Of a stretch of 64,000 nt of DNA, positions 12,770 through 23,880 are shown in pieces (the stretch's first letter is position 1; every line of letters begins with the position of its first letter). Where the stretch lies: the NCBI GenBank assembly GCA_020746835.1, contig JAGPNK010000003.1, forward strand, positions 1,860,001-1,924,000, in the 5' to 3' direction. The notes under the pieces were generated by a model. The model saw only the letters and a list, made by a program, of their open reading frames with translations, ran no database searches and was not told the DNA's origin. Source of the stretch: Stachybotrys elegans (taxonomy: Eukaryota; Ascomycota; Sordariomycetes; Hypocreales; Stachybotryaceae). A program made the translations under genes and the position numbers.

Positions 12770-13181
12770 TGTATTGAGGTTTTGTATGTGCGGCGGGAAT
12801 GACGGGGATGTGCTTGTGATGGCGCTCTGTGAATACAGAAAGTGGTCTGGATCCCGGTCCTCGGAGATGTGAAGAGGGAAATGAAATATAGTCACAAAAA
12901 TGTCGCGTATCATTGATAGGTGATAGCGATTAGGATAGTCGTCCGGAAGCCATAGCCGGTCTAAACCATCTGCCCGGATGAGGCCGGTCGCCTCCACCCG
13001 CCACGCCACATGCTCAATGTTGGTCCGGCCCCACAAACCCCAAGACGGTTGACTTATATATTCGAGAATCTGTGATGCCGATTTCTTTCCCTTTGGATGT
13101 TTGCAAGACCTCGGCCTGAAGTTTCAGAACCTCTCATTCCAACCAACAAGCATCCTCCACCCTCCTTCTGCCCGCCAAACA
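12770..13181. promoter_or_regulatory. Shared divergent promoter of the SSADH and GABA transaminase genes
   Basis: 412 nt between the two ATGs. It is rich in CGG/CCG triplets (about 12855-13027, for example CCCGG, CCGGA, GCCGGT, TCCGGCC), the half-sites used by Zn2Cys6 regulators. A TATATAT at 13055-13061 serves the transaminase side. A Zn2Cys6 gene follows 0.6 kb after the transaminase; control by that protein is an inference from position. Confidence 0.55.
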
Positions 13182-14930
13182 ATGCCTGCCGTTCTGGAGA
13201 ACAAGGTGGTGACTGAGGTCGTTCCTGGCCCCGTGTCTCAGGCCAGCGCCAAGAAGCTCGATGCCTTCTTCGACGCCCGCTGTGTCCAGCTCGTTGTCGA
13301 CTACGAGAAGAGCAACGGAAACTAGTATGTACACATTTACCGATGTGTGCTTGGTTCCTGTCAAACTAACCGCTGTGTAGCCTCGTTGACGTAGATGGCA
13401 ACACCTACCTCGATGTTTACTCCCAAATCGCCTCCATTCCTGTTGGATACAACAACACTACTCTGATTGCTGCTGCCCAGTCGCCTGAGATTGTCTCAGC
13501 GCTCGTCAACCGCCCTGCCATTGGAAACTTCCCCTCCAACAAGTGGGCCGAGATTCTGGAGACCAGCCTGCTCAAGGTCGCCCCCACGGGTCTCAACCGC
13601 ATCTTCACCGCTCAGTCCGGATCCGAGGCCAATGAACTCGCTTTCAAGGCCGCCTTTATGCTGTACCGCCGCCGAGAGCGTGGCGAGGGCGTTGAGTGGA
13701 GCAAAGAGGAGATTGAGTCGTGCCTGAACAACTCCAAGCCCGGCTCTCCCGACCTCGCTGTGCTCAGCTTCCGAAACTCCTTCCATGGCCGAGGATTCGG
13801 CAGCTTGTCCACCACTCGCTCCAAGGCAGTTCACAAGCTGGACATTCCCGCCTTCAACTGGCCTCAGGCTTCTTTCCCTGCCCTCAAGTACCCTCTCGAG
13901 CAGCACGAGGCTGAGAACGCTGCCGAGGAGAAGCGCTGCCTGGAAGAGGTCGAGAAGCTGATTACTTCTTGGTAAGTGAGAGGGTTGGCGGCTGCACCAA
14001 TAACAATATTAATTTCGGTTTAGGTGGTGCCCCGTGGCTGCTCTGATTATTGAGCCTGTGCAGAGCGAGGGTGGCGACAACCACGCCTCGCCAGCCTTCT
14101 TCCAGGGACTTCGTGATATCACGAAGAAGCACAACGTCACCATGATTGTGGACGAGGTGCAGACTGGTGAGTCTTGGAATGTCCTTGCTCACGAGTCAAT
14201 ACTAATTGTATAGGATTCGGTGCTACGGGCAAGTTCTGGGCCCACGAGGGATTCAACCTCACGACGCCTCCTGATATGGTCACCTTCTCCAAGAAGGCCC
14301 AGACGGCAGGATACTACTTTTCCGACAGTAACCTCGTCCCCGACAAGGCTTACCGCCAATTCAACACGTAAGCGCTGTTTCACTCGGCCCATCGGAGAAT
14401 TATTACTGACTGTCGATAGCTGGATTGGTGATGCTGCTCGAGTGCTCATGTGCAGGGCTGTTATCCAGGAGATTCTGGAGAAGGATCTCGTTGCACAGAC
14501 TGTGCGTTGCCCTCCGTGTTTCTGGCTATAAAAAGAAGTACTGACTTGGAATAGGCTCGCGTTGGCGACATTCTCTTTGCTGAGCTTGAGAAGCTTGCTG
14601 CCAAGTATCCCGCGCTTGTCCGCAACCTCCGCGGCAAGGGAAAGGGGTATGTAAAGCACGTCTACGAGAGATCGCGATGATGCTGACCTGTGCTTAGAAC
14701 CTTTATTGCATTCGACACCAAGGACCCTGCTGCTTTTGTGAAGGCGATCAAGAGCCACGGCATCAACATGGGCACTTGCGGAAACGAGACGGTTCGCTTG
14801 AGGCCGATGCTGATCTTCGAGGAGGCGCACGGTGAGTATTTCGATACCGAGGTGAATCTCTGGGTGCTAATGGAGATGACCAGTTCCCATCCTCGTCAAC
14901 ACCATGGACAAGGTGCTTGCATCTGCTTGA
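13182..14930 (+). CDS. gatA: 4-aminobutyrate (GABA) aminotransferase
   Basis: Eight exons: 13182-13324, 13381-13971, 14024-14166, 14214-14367, 14420-14501, 14555-14646, 14698-14831, 14884-14930; 461 aa. All junctions keep frame with GT-AG borders. Class III PLP aminotransferase with [53 protein letters not shown] and the cofactor lysine in [10 protein letters not shown] (K319/K320). It converts GABA plus 2-oxoglutarate to succinic semialdehyde and glutamate. Its neighbour on the other strand is the next enzyme, SSADH. An in-frame ATG at 13101 would add 27 residues; it lies about 40 nt after the TATA-like box, so I prefer 13182, in the normal position for fungal GatA proteins. Confidence 0.95.
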
Positions 14931-15565
14931 ACACGAGTTTTGATGACGAATCGTCCAACCGCCAGCCTACCTATTGCCGAGAGAACTGGGGAGAGATAAG
15001 GGATGATCCACGAGCGAGCGATTCATTCGCCATGCCTTCGACGACCTAGCCCAAGGCTAGAAGGATACCACGGTCCCGGGTAGGCTGAACTAGCTGGGCT
15101 AGCCGGACTAGCCGGGGGGTTTGATGTAATGAGTGTGTTTCATAGCCGGATATCGGGGGCGTGACCTGGAGTTTATGTGAGATTTTTGTGGACACGGGCA
15201 ATAATAGACAAACAACGCAAACCGCTAGGGCTGTGGTGATAAGGCTGTGCCATGTGCTGGCGCTGGCCTTGTTTTTGTGCATATTTAATTGACGCCCGCG
15301 TGACGAGACTAAAGAAATAGGAGGAAGCCGCTATCTTGCCTCCCCCGCTTTCGTGCTCTCGTCTCCTGTTTGAAGGTGGGGCAAGGGAGAATTTGATTTG
15401 GCAGTTGTTGCCCGTGTTGCTCTGCGCCGAGTTCTGAGTTCTGAGTTCTGAGTTGCCTGTGAAGAGACGCGCCGCCGTCGGGCTGCCTCAGACTGCCTCG
15501 TCTCGCCTCATCTGTCTCTGTCTGATTCGGCTCGGTTTCACTTCCTGCATCATCTGACTTGCCCG
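14931..15565. other. Intergenic, 5' region of the Zn2Cys6 gene
   Basis: Holds a 7-nt tandem repeat (GAGTTCT, about 3.5 copies, 15429-15454) and the presumed promoter and leader of the regulator. No other gene seen. Confidence 0.5.
15429..15454. repeat. Tandem 7-nt repeat (GAGTTCT)n
   Basis: About 3.5 perfect copies, about 110 nt before the ATG of the Zn2Cys6 gene, likely within its promoter or 5' UTR. Confidence 0.85.
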
Positions 15566-18116
15566 ATGGATGGCTTAGAGTCGCACATTGGACGGCAGCG
15601 GCGCGTGGCCGAGAGGGAGCGCAAGAGGGCCGTGAGAGCGTGAGCCCACCACCACCATCATCACCATCTACCTGCCTTGTTGCCCCGGCCGCTGACTCTT
15701 CCCGCCTCGTGCGCTTAGATGCGACAACTGCCGCCGACAAAAGGAAAAGTGCGACGGAGGCGTGCCGTGTCGGAGATGCCAGCGGCTGCACCGCCAATGC
15801 GAGTTCGCGGGGCTTCCGGCATCGGCCGCCGGCGAACCTGGGCTCGACGGCCTTCGGTAGGGATCACCACCCCCAGCCCGCCAAGTCCGGCCTGCCCCTG
15901 CCGTGTAGCAGTCTGCTGACGCCCTCAAGCAACCGGAGGATTGCTGAGCTGGAGCAGCGTATGGGCTACATGGAGACGCTGCTCAACCACTACACGGGAA
16001 AGGCCAATCTAGACCTCGACACCCTGCGCACCCTGACCCAGTCGGTCGAGGAGCAGCAGCCCGTCAAGACCCAGTCTCCGGACCTGCAGTCCCTCAGCTC
16101 CGGGTACCTGGGTCCCGATGACGAGGACTTTACATTCCAGCCATTGACAGACACGACGCTGCACTACTCGGGAGAGCACAGCCACTGGAACTTCTCCATG
16201 CGCATACAGAAATGGATTCAGCAATGCGTGCCAACCCAGGGCAAAGACGTATGATATCTGTTGGAAGGTCATTGGCGGCGCATTCTAACCGTGATCTAGG
16301 ACGCGACGCACTCATTCAAGGAGTACTATCGGCCTGAGGAACTGCAGTCGCCATCAACTACGACTACCTCGCTCTCGGCCTTGCCTCCACGATATGTCGC
16401 TGATTTTCTCGTACACAACTTCTTCAAGCACGCCCAGACAAACTACTTTTATGTCGACAAGGGCTGGCTCATGGAGAAGCTGGATCTAGTCTACAGAGAG
16501 ACTTCTAGCTTCACACGCCGTGATGTCAGTATCGTGTGCATCCTCTTCATCGTGTTCGCCATCGGAACACGATACGCACACCTGGAATCCCAAGGCCAGA
16601 CACCAAGTCAGCAGGCCGAGGCAGCAAGCAAAGGGCCCTTCTCGGAAGATGCCATTGGAATCATGTTTTACCAACAGGCATGCCGCTTGGTTCCCGATGT
16701 CATAACGCTGGCATCACTGGAGAGCGTCCAGGCTTGCCTGCTCATTGGCGTCTTCACCAACCCTCTGGACGCATCGGGTTTATCGTGGACCTATTTGAAC
16801 TTGGCACTGAAAATGGCCATCCTTAATGGCATGCAGCGAAACTGCCCAAAGGGGGAGCTCGACCCATGGACCCGGGAAGTGAGAAACCGTGTCTTCTGGA
16901 GTGCATACTTTGCCGAGAAGCGCGTTGGCACCTACCACGGCCGGCCAATCTCGTTGCAAACAAACGAGATTGACGCCGAAATGCCGACCAACTGTCCACA
17001 CCTATTGCCGTCTCTATATCCGAACCAATATGCGTACATTATGGCGACGCTCCAGCTAAACCAGGCCCTCAACCGCATTGCTCAGGAAATGTAAGAAGCC
17101 ATGCCTTCAATTTTACCCTGCTGGCCATCCGGAACTGACTAGCATGCACCAGATCAGTACTGAGGACCTATACGAGGAGGGAAATGGCAGAGAAGCTTGG
17201 TACACTCGTAGAGCTGAAAACAAAGCTCGAGACTTGGTGGCAGCAACTTCCTGAGGACATTTTCCAAAAGGAGCCTCAGAACCATGCCATGATCTCCCGA
17301 TCAGCCATGCATCTTAAGCTGGAGTACTGCGTCGTTCGCATATTTACTGGCAGGCCATTCATCTTTCCCAGAGAACCCGTCAGGGGAGCAAGCTCTAATG
17401 GGTCCCCCGATGGACCTCCGTCACGGCCACCGGGATCTCACAGGTCCAACGCTCGATCTATGCTCGTATCAGACTGTGTTGAAGCGGCCATGTCCGTCAT
17501 CAACACATGCCAGGTGCTCCGAAACAGCATAGGGCTCGCGCGAGCTTCCTATACCGAGTTCAGCTCCTGTCGAGCTGCTCTACTCGTAATAGTCACGCAA
17601 TGCTTGCAAAAGAAGACGGATCGTCTTCGCGACGCGCTGCGCATCGGCATGTCGATGATCAAGGAGATGGCCGCGGGAGGGGAGTCAGCAACATCCGAGG
17701 CCTCTCTGATCGAAGCCTTTGAGCGGGCGATTGCCAGGCTCGACGAGAGCGAACAAAATGAGGAGTTGTCAGAGCCCAACACGAGCAAATCGGACTATAA
17801 CAACTTCAAGCGCTGGGAGATGCTGTGGAAGAACGATCCTCCTAGCGAGGGAGGAGTGAATGGAATATCTCCTGGGGGCGCCCTCATGCCTCTCCCACCA
17901 CAACCCATGCAGCCGCTCCAATCGGCGGGAGTCTCGAGGCATGAAGCCATGAACGCACCTCTGTCGTTACCGACGCCATTCTTTGGAGTTGATGCCAACC
18001 TACAACCGTTCTCGCAGTCGATGGACGAGTCACCAGCGTTATTTGGATACGACTTCGGACTACATATGGATGATACGCCGGCACCTGGGGGGAATGCGCA
18101 CCTGTGGATGCCATGA
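15566..18116 (+). CDS. Zn2Cys6 transcription factor beside the GABA module
   Basis: Five exons: 15566-15639, 15719-15856, 15909-16248, 16300-17090, 17153-18116; 768 aa. The first intron falls just before the zinc cluster. The cluster is C-x2-C-x6-C-x5-C-x2-C-x6-C at residues 26-52, preceded by a basic stretch RRVAERERKRAVRA. A short leucine-rich helix (IAELEQRM, possible dimerisation) follows, then a fungal_trans domain with the LLIG..TNP..S..TYL and FWSAY..EKRVGTYHGRPISL blocks. The C-terminus is Pro/Met-rich. The third intron acceptor is a TAGCAG tandem site, so one residue may vary. Position after gatA and SSADH suggests a GABA/omega-amino-acid activator comparable to A. nidulans AmdR; this is inference only. 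Confidence 0.9.
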
Positions 18117-19204
18117 GGGCCCTTTGCTCAATGGTCTATTGCTTGAATGAAGAAACAGATCACGAGAAGCAAGGCCATGCGCTGGTACTGCACGACACGA
18201 AGTCATCGGCGCCATTCCAACACCGCCAGGAACCGTGCCAGATTTATCATGAGGTGGGAAACTCGTGCCATCCCCCCCGGACATATTGGAAGTGAGGATG
18301 CAAACATCGGCAATTCTGTCACTCCAATCAGCGACGCCATCTCTTCACTTTGCTACACGACGCGCCGGGAACCGTATGAATAGCACACGGACTTGGACTA
18401 AACCGGATCGGATGGATCAACTATACGTGACAGAGCATCCCATTGGGGCACACGAACGGGAAATCCCACATACGCGAAAGAGTATATTTTATGCAAGCCA
18501 AGTTGCAACCATGCCGAAGAGCCCTTAGGGAAGGAGAAGGCGTGTCATGCCGATTTGTTCCCGGTGGCCATGAATCTGGGAGAGCGAGGCAGTTTTGTTT
18601 CCACCTTCATTTGCATAAATAGGATTATGCCATACAGTGGGAAACTACCATAGGGAATGTCACGATGAGGCAGAACAGCATGCGCTAGGACAAGCGATAC
18701 TTGTCCAATTGCCGAACGAGGACTTTTCTTTTCCATCTGTTTGACGAACCTTACTATTGTTAGAGTACTGAATGACTATACCGATCGGACGACATTTGGC
18801 CCACGCTGCTGATAGACAACTGCGTTATGGCAGGTATGGGCAACCAATAAAGATACGTCTTCACTCCCACTCCCACTGTTTGGGCCGACCGGATGAGCTC
18901 CGAAAATGCAATGCTCTCATCCGATCCAGCGTACGCAAGCTCGATCGCGACATTGCTCTAGCAAGCAGCAGGAGATCAAGGCGAAAACCCTTATCATTCA
19001 AGTGGACAAGAGGGCCTCGCGTAATCCGCAACGGTGGGCTCAGGCGCTACAGGAGGCCTGGGTGTTCGCTCAAGAACTGATCCGGTATTGCAGAATACTA
19101 CAAGTTAGGCCGTGAAACCATCGCATACTGGAATGTAAATGCCAGGGAGATTAACCCGATATTGCTCGAGTGATTATGAATACTCATTGTACATGGCAAC
19201 CCAA
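18117..19204. other. Intergenic with one arm of a direct repeat
   Basis: About 1.1 kb. It contains the repeat copy at 18846-18877 that recurs at 21042-21079, on the other side of the F-box-like gene. No gene or RNA recognised. Confidence 0.5.
18846..18877. repeat. Direct repeat, copy 1 (AATAAAGATAC..)
   Basis: 32 nt beginning AATAAAGATACGTCTTCACT and ending in a CCCACT tandem. It matches 21042-21079 except for one base change, one C/T difference and one extra hexamer. The two copies flank the F-box-like gene and the MITE. Confidence 0.75.
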
Positions 19205-20614
19205 TCAATCCGTAGGAAGGCGAGTCCCATTGTTCATCACGACATTTAAATCCCAGCTCAGTAGCCATCCTGTTCGCAAGGGTTTGCACTCGGGCAATTC
19301 CTTGAGAGCCTCCACTCGCCAGCGGTCCCATAAAGCAAAGCCAAACTCTCTCCATACCCTAAAGGAAGCCAAACGAGCGAAGTACACGGTTGCTGTCTCT
19401 TCTCCGGTCAGGTTTTCCGGCAATGGGATCCATTGCTGGAGAGCATTCCCGAACCAGTCGATGCATACACTATCCGCAGCGTCGATCCAGCCAAAAGGGG
19501 GAAGGTTGACGCCATCTCCAACGTACTCCACGGTTGCTTTCTCTTGCTCTTGCTCTTGCTCTTGCTCTTGCTCTTGCTCTTGCTCTTGCTCTTGCGTTTC
19601 TATTTGTTGACCAGGCTGAGTTCTTCCCAGTCCTGGGAACATAAGCGACCTATGCTGTTGCCAAGCCCAGTCAAGGCAAAGTAGCAGATATGAATTTAAC
19701 CGCTCATAGTACCTGTTCATACCGTCCGTGGAATCTGGGTGGCTTAACTGAGGCAGCCTCAGATTTAGAGACATTGTTCGGATGGCGATTTCTGTAATGT
19801 GGGCATTTGCCTGCATGAACTGAACCAGGGCGCTTGTCATTGAGTAAATGGTTCCTAGTTGATCATTTCCCATGGGATGGTCGGTCTCGTCGCAAGCCTG
19901 ACACAGCGCACAACAAAGTCCTGCAACCATGGACTCGGCGTGGTCCACCTGCTGCAGCTCCCATGACTCAAATGCGGTCAACAATCCTAGCCGTCTTCCC
20001 TCACCCTCAAAGGGGCAACCAAAAGCAATCGTGTCTTGTTCGGACCACTGAGCTTCGCGCGTTGTTGGCGCCCAGGCATTACACAGTATTTGACGCCGAT
20101 AGAAGGCTCGTAGAACGCGTTGTCGTTCCGGAACCGAGAGTGGTACTGTACGTATGCCGGAGGCATCAAATTGGTCAAGTCGTAGTGATAGATATGTGTC
20201 GGCCACAAACTGCATCTTATAATGTGTATGACAAAGCTCAGTCAATTCGACGAGGCTCGGAATAGCCGTACTGACTTGCGCAGTGTCGCCATCACATGAG
20301 GCATCGCGGGACAACATGCTCCTATACACAGTAGTCATCTCATGAATTCTGTCCCAGTATTCCACATTTTCGTGAGCACTGGTTCGAGACCTTGCGTAAG
20401 GGAAGATGCGAAGAAATATTGCATCAACGAGCACAGGCCCAAGCTCATTACACAGAACGCGATAGATGATGATCTCTTTCTGGACCTGGAATCGTCGAAG
20501 AATAAAGCGTGAGACTCTGATGAGTCTACCAAGGGCTTTAATAGAGTCCAGTTGCCACAATATGTTATCAGTGAGCTCAGCTGGCATAGCACTGAAGTAG
20601 CTGTGACTGCCCAT
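19205..20614 (-). CDS. F-box-like hypothetical protein with a Gln-Glu repeat
   Basis: Single exon, 469 aa. The N-terminus MPAELTDNILWQLDSIKAL followed by LIRVSRFI resembles an F-box, the adaptor motif of SCF ubiquitin ligases, but I cannot confirm Skp1-contact residues. The middle is Cys/Leu-rich without known motifs. Residues about 340-362 are an uninterrupted Gln-Glu dipeptide run encoded by a perfect hexanucleotide repeat. No signal peptide or membrane helix. It sits between two copies of a short direct repeat and next to a MITE, so it may be in a dynamic region. Function unknown. Confidence 0.7.
   Translation of the reverse strand: MGSHSYFSAMPAELTDNILWQLDSIKALGRLIRVSRFILRRFQVQKEIIIYRVLCNELGPVLVDAIFLRIFPYARSRTSAHENVEYWDRIHEMTTVYRSMLSRDASCDGDTAQVSTAIPSLVELTELCHTHYKMQFVADTYLSLRLDQFDASGIRTVPLSVPERQRVLRAFYRRQILCNAWAPTTREAQWSEQDTIAFGCPFEGEGRRLGLLTAFESWELQQVDHAESMVAGLCCALCQACDETDHPMGNDQLGTIYSMTSALVQFMQANAHITEIAIRTMSLNLRLPQLSHPDSTDGMNRYYERLNSYLLLCLDWAWQQHRSLMFPGLGRTQPGQQIETQEQEQEQEQEQEQEQEQEKATVEYVGDGVNLPPFGWIDAADSVCIDWFGNALQQWIPLPENLTGEETATVYFARLASFRVWREFGFALWDRWRVEALKELPECKPLRTGWLLSWDLNVVMNNGTRLPTD
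19541..19594. repeat. (CTCTTG)9 hexanucleotide repeat inside a coding region
   Basis: Nine perfect hexamers on the plus strand; on the coding (minus) strand they read CAAGAG and encode alternating Gln and Glu. Length changes would stay in frame and alter only the acidic-polar run. Confidence 0.95.
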
Positions 20615-20748
20615 ATTGAATAGAAATATATTATAGAAGATACAAAATTGAGAAAAGGTGTAGTAGATACATTATGCATAGAAATATCTCATGTATTTAT
20701 GTGTAGTGCGGGGTAGGTGAGTTAATTTGAATGGATTTAGGTCATCTA

Positions 20749-20949
20749 TCCCTTGAGTGTGGAAAGCCCCCAAAGTTACAGCAATGCTGGCCTAGCTAGC
20801 GGACTGGAAAGGTACTGAGCATGTAGCTATAGGTACTTGATTCTTGTACGATATCTAGCAGTACAGTCAAGTACTTCTCTCTTATCTACTGGTTATTGGC
20901 TAACATCCCTGTTAGTGACCAGCTTGCTGCCTTTCCACACTCAAGGGGA
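20749..20949. mobile_element. 201-bp MITE (Tc1/mariner type) with TA target duplication
   Basis: Terminal inverted repeats: CCCTTGAGTGTGGAAAG at 20750-20766 and its exact reverse complement at 20931-20947, 17 of 17 matching. The ends extend to TCCC..GGGGA with one extra G on the right. The dinucleotide TA flanks both ends (20747-20748 and 20950-20951), the target duplication of Tc1/mariner and pogo elements. There is no coding capacity inside; the interior has a weak palindrome around GGTACTTGATTC. So it is non-autonomous and needs a transposase in trans. Confidence 0.8.
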
Positions 20950-20994
20950 TAATAAGAGAACTTAACATTATCTATGCCATATAATGGGCATTAA

Positions 20995-21030
20995 CTGTCT
21001 TGTCTTACCATTGTTCTGCCCAGCGCGACA
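20995..21030. repeat. Dispersed short repeat, copy 1
   Basis: Centred on TTGTTCTGCCCAG with flanking CTGTCT..TCTTA and GCGA.AG. A similar block occurs at about 28009-28045, before the FAD oxidoreductase gene. Probably remains of a mobile element; too short to classify. Confidence 0.4.
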
Positions 21031-21041
21031 GTTGTTTTGGC

Positions 21042-21079
21042 AATAAAGATACATCTTCACTCTCACTCCCACTCCCACT
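21042..21079. repeat. Direct repeat, copy 2 (AATAAAGATAC..)
   Basis: 38 nt matching 18846-18877 with one additional hexamer. Same orientation, 2.2 kb apart. Confidence 0.75.
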
Positions 21080-21840
21080 TTGCATGTAAGCGTTGATCTT
21101 TGATCCTGTACGCATATGATGGGGGCAGCCCGCTCTCAACATGGGTGAAAGGACACCCCCTCCCTCCTATGCAAATGCAGCTCTCGTCACATGTCCATTT
21201 CGCCGTCGATCAAAATCTAGGGGCAGGCATTCTAGAAACGGCAAAAAGGTTGCAACGCTGAGTGGATTCGGCCTTGCCGTTGTTTGGGGGTCGTGTCCCT
21301 GCGGCAACTCCCGAGCGATGGATGGCTGCCCTGTCGACAACAGGTCCTATTCCAACACCCTACTATACAGCTCCACTGTGGAAACCTTCATCGCCGACAC
21401 TACTCGAAGGAGAAGTTCGACGGCGAGGGGGCCAGTCTAGCCTGAATCCTTTGCTGCATACCGCCTTTAATAATGCATCCCCCTCATTCCAGGGCTTGTT
21501 TGCATAAGCGGCGGTGACGAAGGACGGTTATGTGAGAAAGTGGCGGGGGTGATGTCGTCGGCAAATGCAATCTGTGGCATTCGCGTCGGGTCGGCTGAGC
21601 AGGGGGCCTCGTCATCCTGAAGGAATCGCCCCCCGAGAAGACGGATACCTCTGGTTTATGCGTGAAATCTTCAGTTCATGGCTCGGCTCTGGAAATGGAT
21701 CCCAACACGGCAGTGGTTATACATCAATGTCTAAATGGGGATTGTATTTGGGTTCATTAAGACATGGTGCACAGGGACAGGCTGGATAATGCATTGTATA
21801 ATTACTGCTTCCACTGATTTTCCGCAACAAAAACACCCAT

Positions 21841-23101
21841 TTATGCATAACTTACAACCGGTGGTCTCGGATTATCCTCGAAAGTGGTGGATATCTCGGT
21901 TCTGGCAAGAATGCCTGTTTGATGGTCGTGTGATTCTGCAGCCCCCGAGAAGCCCGCTGTTGCGATAATTGCGTGGTCTTCATGCCACATCTCCTTTTGA
22001 GAGGAGGAGGATCTGTTGTTCATTATTCCGTCTTCTAGTTTGGAGAGATGATAGCTGTGCCTGGCACTGGAGCGGTCGTTCGTAATATCCACCCACTTGT
22101 TGATACCGCTGCGTCGTGACATGGTGACGACTTTGTCGCGGAAGCCACCAAAGATGGGACCCAGCACGGGCAAGCAGCATACCGTCATGGCTACATTGGC
22201 TTCGATGGTCGACCAGAGAAGCGTGAGGGTGACATCGCCAATGAAGTCTGGGTTTTCCTCTTGGTTGTAAGACGTGGCCAAGTAATAGAACAAGCGCGCC
22301 ACTGCAGCACCAGTTGTGCTTGGCTCGTGTTAGCAACCTGGGTATGCGTAAGTGGGTCGGGAAGAGAGGGGGGACTCACAAGAAACCCAATGCAAAGATG
22401 CCAGTCACGGCGATCTTCTTGTTCCTCGGCATCTGGAGGGACCAGATGAGGGGGATGGGCATGGCGATGATGATCAAATCCGTCACCACATCGGTAACGC
22501 CGAAGACGGTTAGTACGTCGAGACTGGCAGTACACTCGGCCAGGAAGACGTAGATGGGTGCCCAGTTCAGAGGCCAGTTGGTGCCGCACTGGAATACCGT
22601 CTCGAAGAAGAAGGCAACCATCCAGCATGCCACTATGGCAATCATGACATAGGAGATGATGGTAAAGGTTCTGGATGTGCCGAATAGACGCTTCCAGAGG
22701 AACAAGATAGACAGCTTGATCATTCCAAAGACAACCTTTTCCATCGTTTGGTATGCATATTTGTACCTCTGCATCAGGATCTCGAGGTCGTTGGTCACTG
22801 GTCTGCCGTTGACGACTATCGAATGCCCCGTGATGGCACCTTCTATAGTGCCAGCAAGAAAGACGCCATTGAGAGCAAGAGTGAGTACCTGCGTCTTGTT
22901 AGTTTCCGGTGCTGTAGTGATCCGAGAGACACGAGTCGGACATACCAGTGCGACTAGAGCTAACCAGTCATCAACCTGAAGTCCTGCCTTTGTGATGTTT
23001 CTGGCCCTGAATCGGAGAAAGACGCAGGTGATGATGAGGAGCGTGAAGATGACGGTCATGATGATGAGACCAGTGCGGTCACTGACCAGAGCCAAACGCA
23101 T
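21841..23101 (-). CDS. SAT4/rhodopsin-like 7-TM protein at the edge of the RiPP cluster
   Basis: Three exons on the minus strand: 23101-22946, 22888-22380, 22318-21841; 380 aa. The first intron (57 nt) has no stop and keeps frame, so it can be misread as coding. Family signatures are VDDWLALVAL, YAYQTMEKVVFGMIKLSILFLWKRLF, FFFETVFQCGTNWPLNW, DLIIIAMPIPLIW and the last helix LLWSTIEANVAMTVCCLPVLGPIF. The C-terminal 90 residues are hydrophilic. The role is unknown; members often accompany metabolite clusters. It lies about 0.8 kb from, and divergent to, a UstYa-like gene, so it may be a cluster member or just its border. Confidence 0.88.
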
Positions 23102-23880
23102 GGTGCCGGCCTCTGTGAAGACGAGATTTGATTCTGCAAGACCTCGCTCTGCAGAGAAGCAACGGACGAAGAGACGCTTACTCTCGCTCCGGCTTAGGTA
23201 GAAACGGTTTCTTCGCGTATCTGTACAAATCCGCGCAGCCCAGCGTCGGTCACAGGAGAGTCGACTCACGACACAACGAGGATCGTCGATGTGGATGTTG
23301 CCCGTTGTGGCGCCTGATTATGTGGTCTTCAGCTCCATTTGAAGTGTCGCATCTGGCCATATCGAGTCAAACCTTTCCATAGCAAGGGAAGGATTCAGGA
23401 TCGCATTCGCTGCCGCAGTACAAGGGTCAAGATACACAGCCTGAGCATTCCTCTGCTCCTTTGAAGCTCATACTATGCTATGTCGGGGCTGAGGATCCTA
23501 GCCTCGCGCGTTCACGAGTCCAATCCTTCCGCCGACGACTTACTTGTCAGGGTAATTTATTCTGTGTCTGCAGCGCCGATCCAGCGAGGGTGTCTTGGCA
23601 CACTTCGATCCCGCATCCCCACAACACCTTCCCAGGAAGATCTATGGAATATTACTCATGCGAGAAATATGTGTAGGTGCAGCAAAGATGCGGTGTATGT
23701 TCATCCATCTGCCAATCTTGTCCAATGACCGCACCTCTGCAATGTCGTCAACACATGACTAGAAGACTTGCATCTTGTAGTGGATCTTGTGTAGATAGCA
23801 AAGGTCGCGACACGTGTGATACAAGAACAAACCACCACTAGTCCTATCCCCCAGAATACAATCTCGGTTCTAACCTTACG
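23102..23880. other. Divergent promoter region of the 7-TM and UstYa-like genes
   Basis: About 0.8 kb between two divergent ATGs. No further gene recognised. Confidence 0.5.

Larger units (their letters stand above)
20615..21840. other. Intergenic region holding a MITE and repeat remnants
   Basis: 1.2 kb. It holds the MITE at 20749-20949, a short block at about 20995-21030 that recurs at 28009-28045, and the second direct-repeat copy at 21042-21079. No gene seen; frames up to 99 aa are unsupported. Confidence 0.6.
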
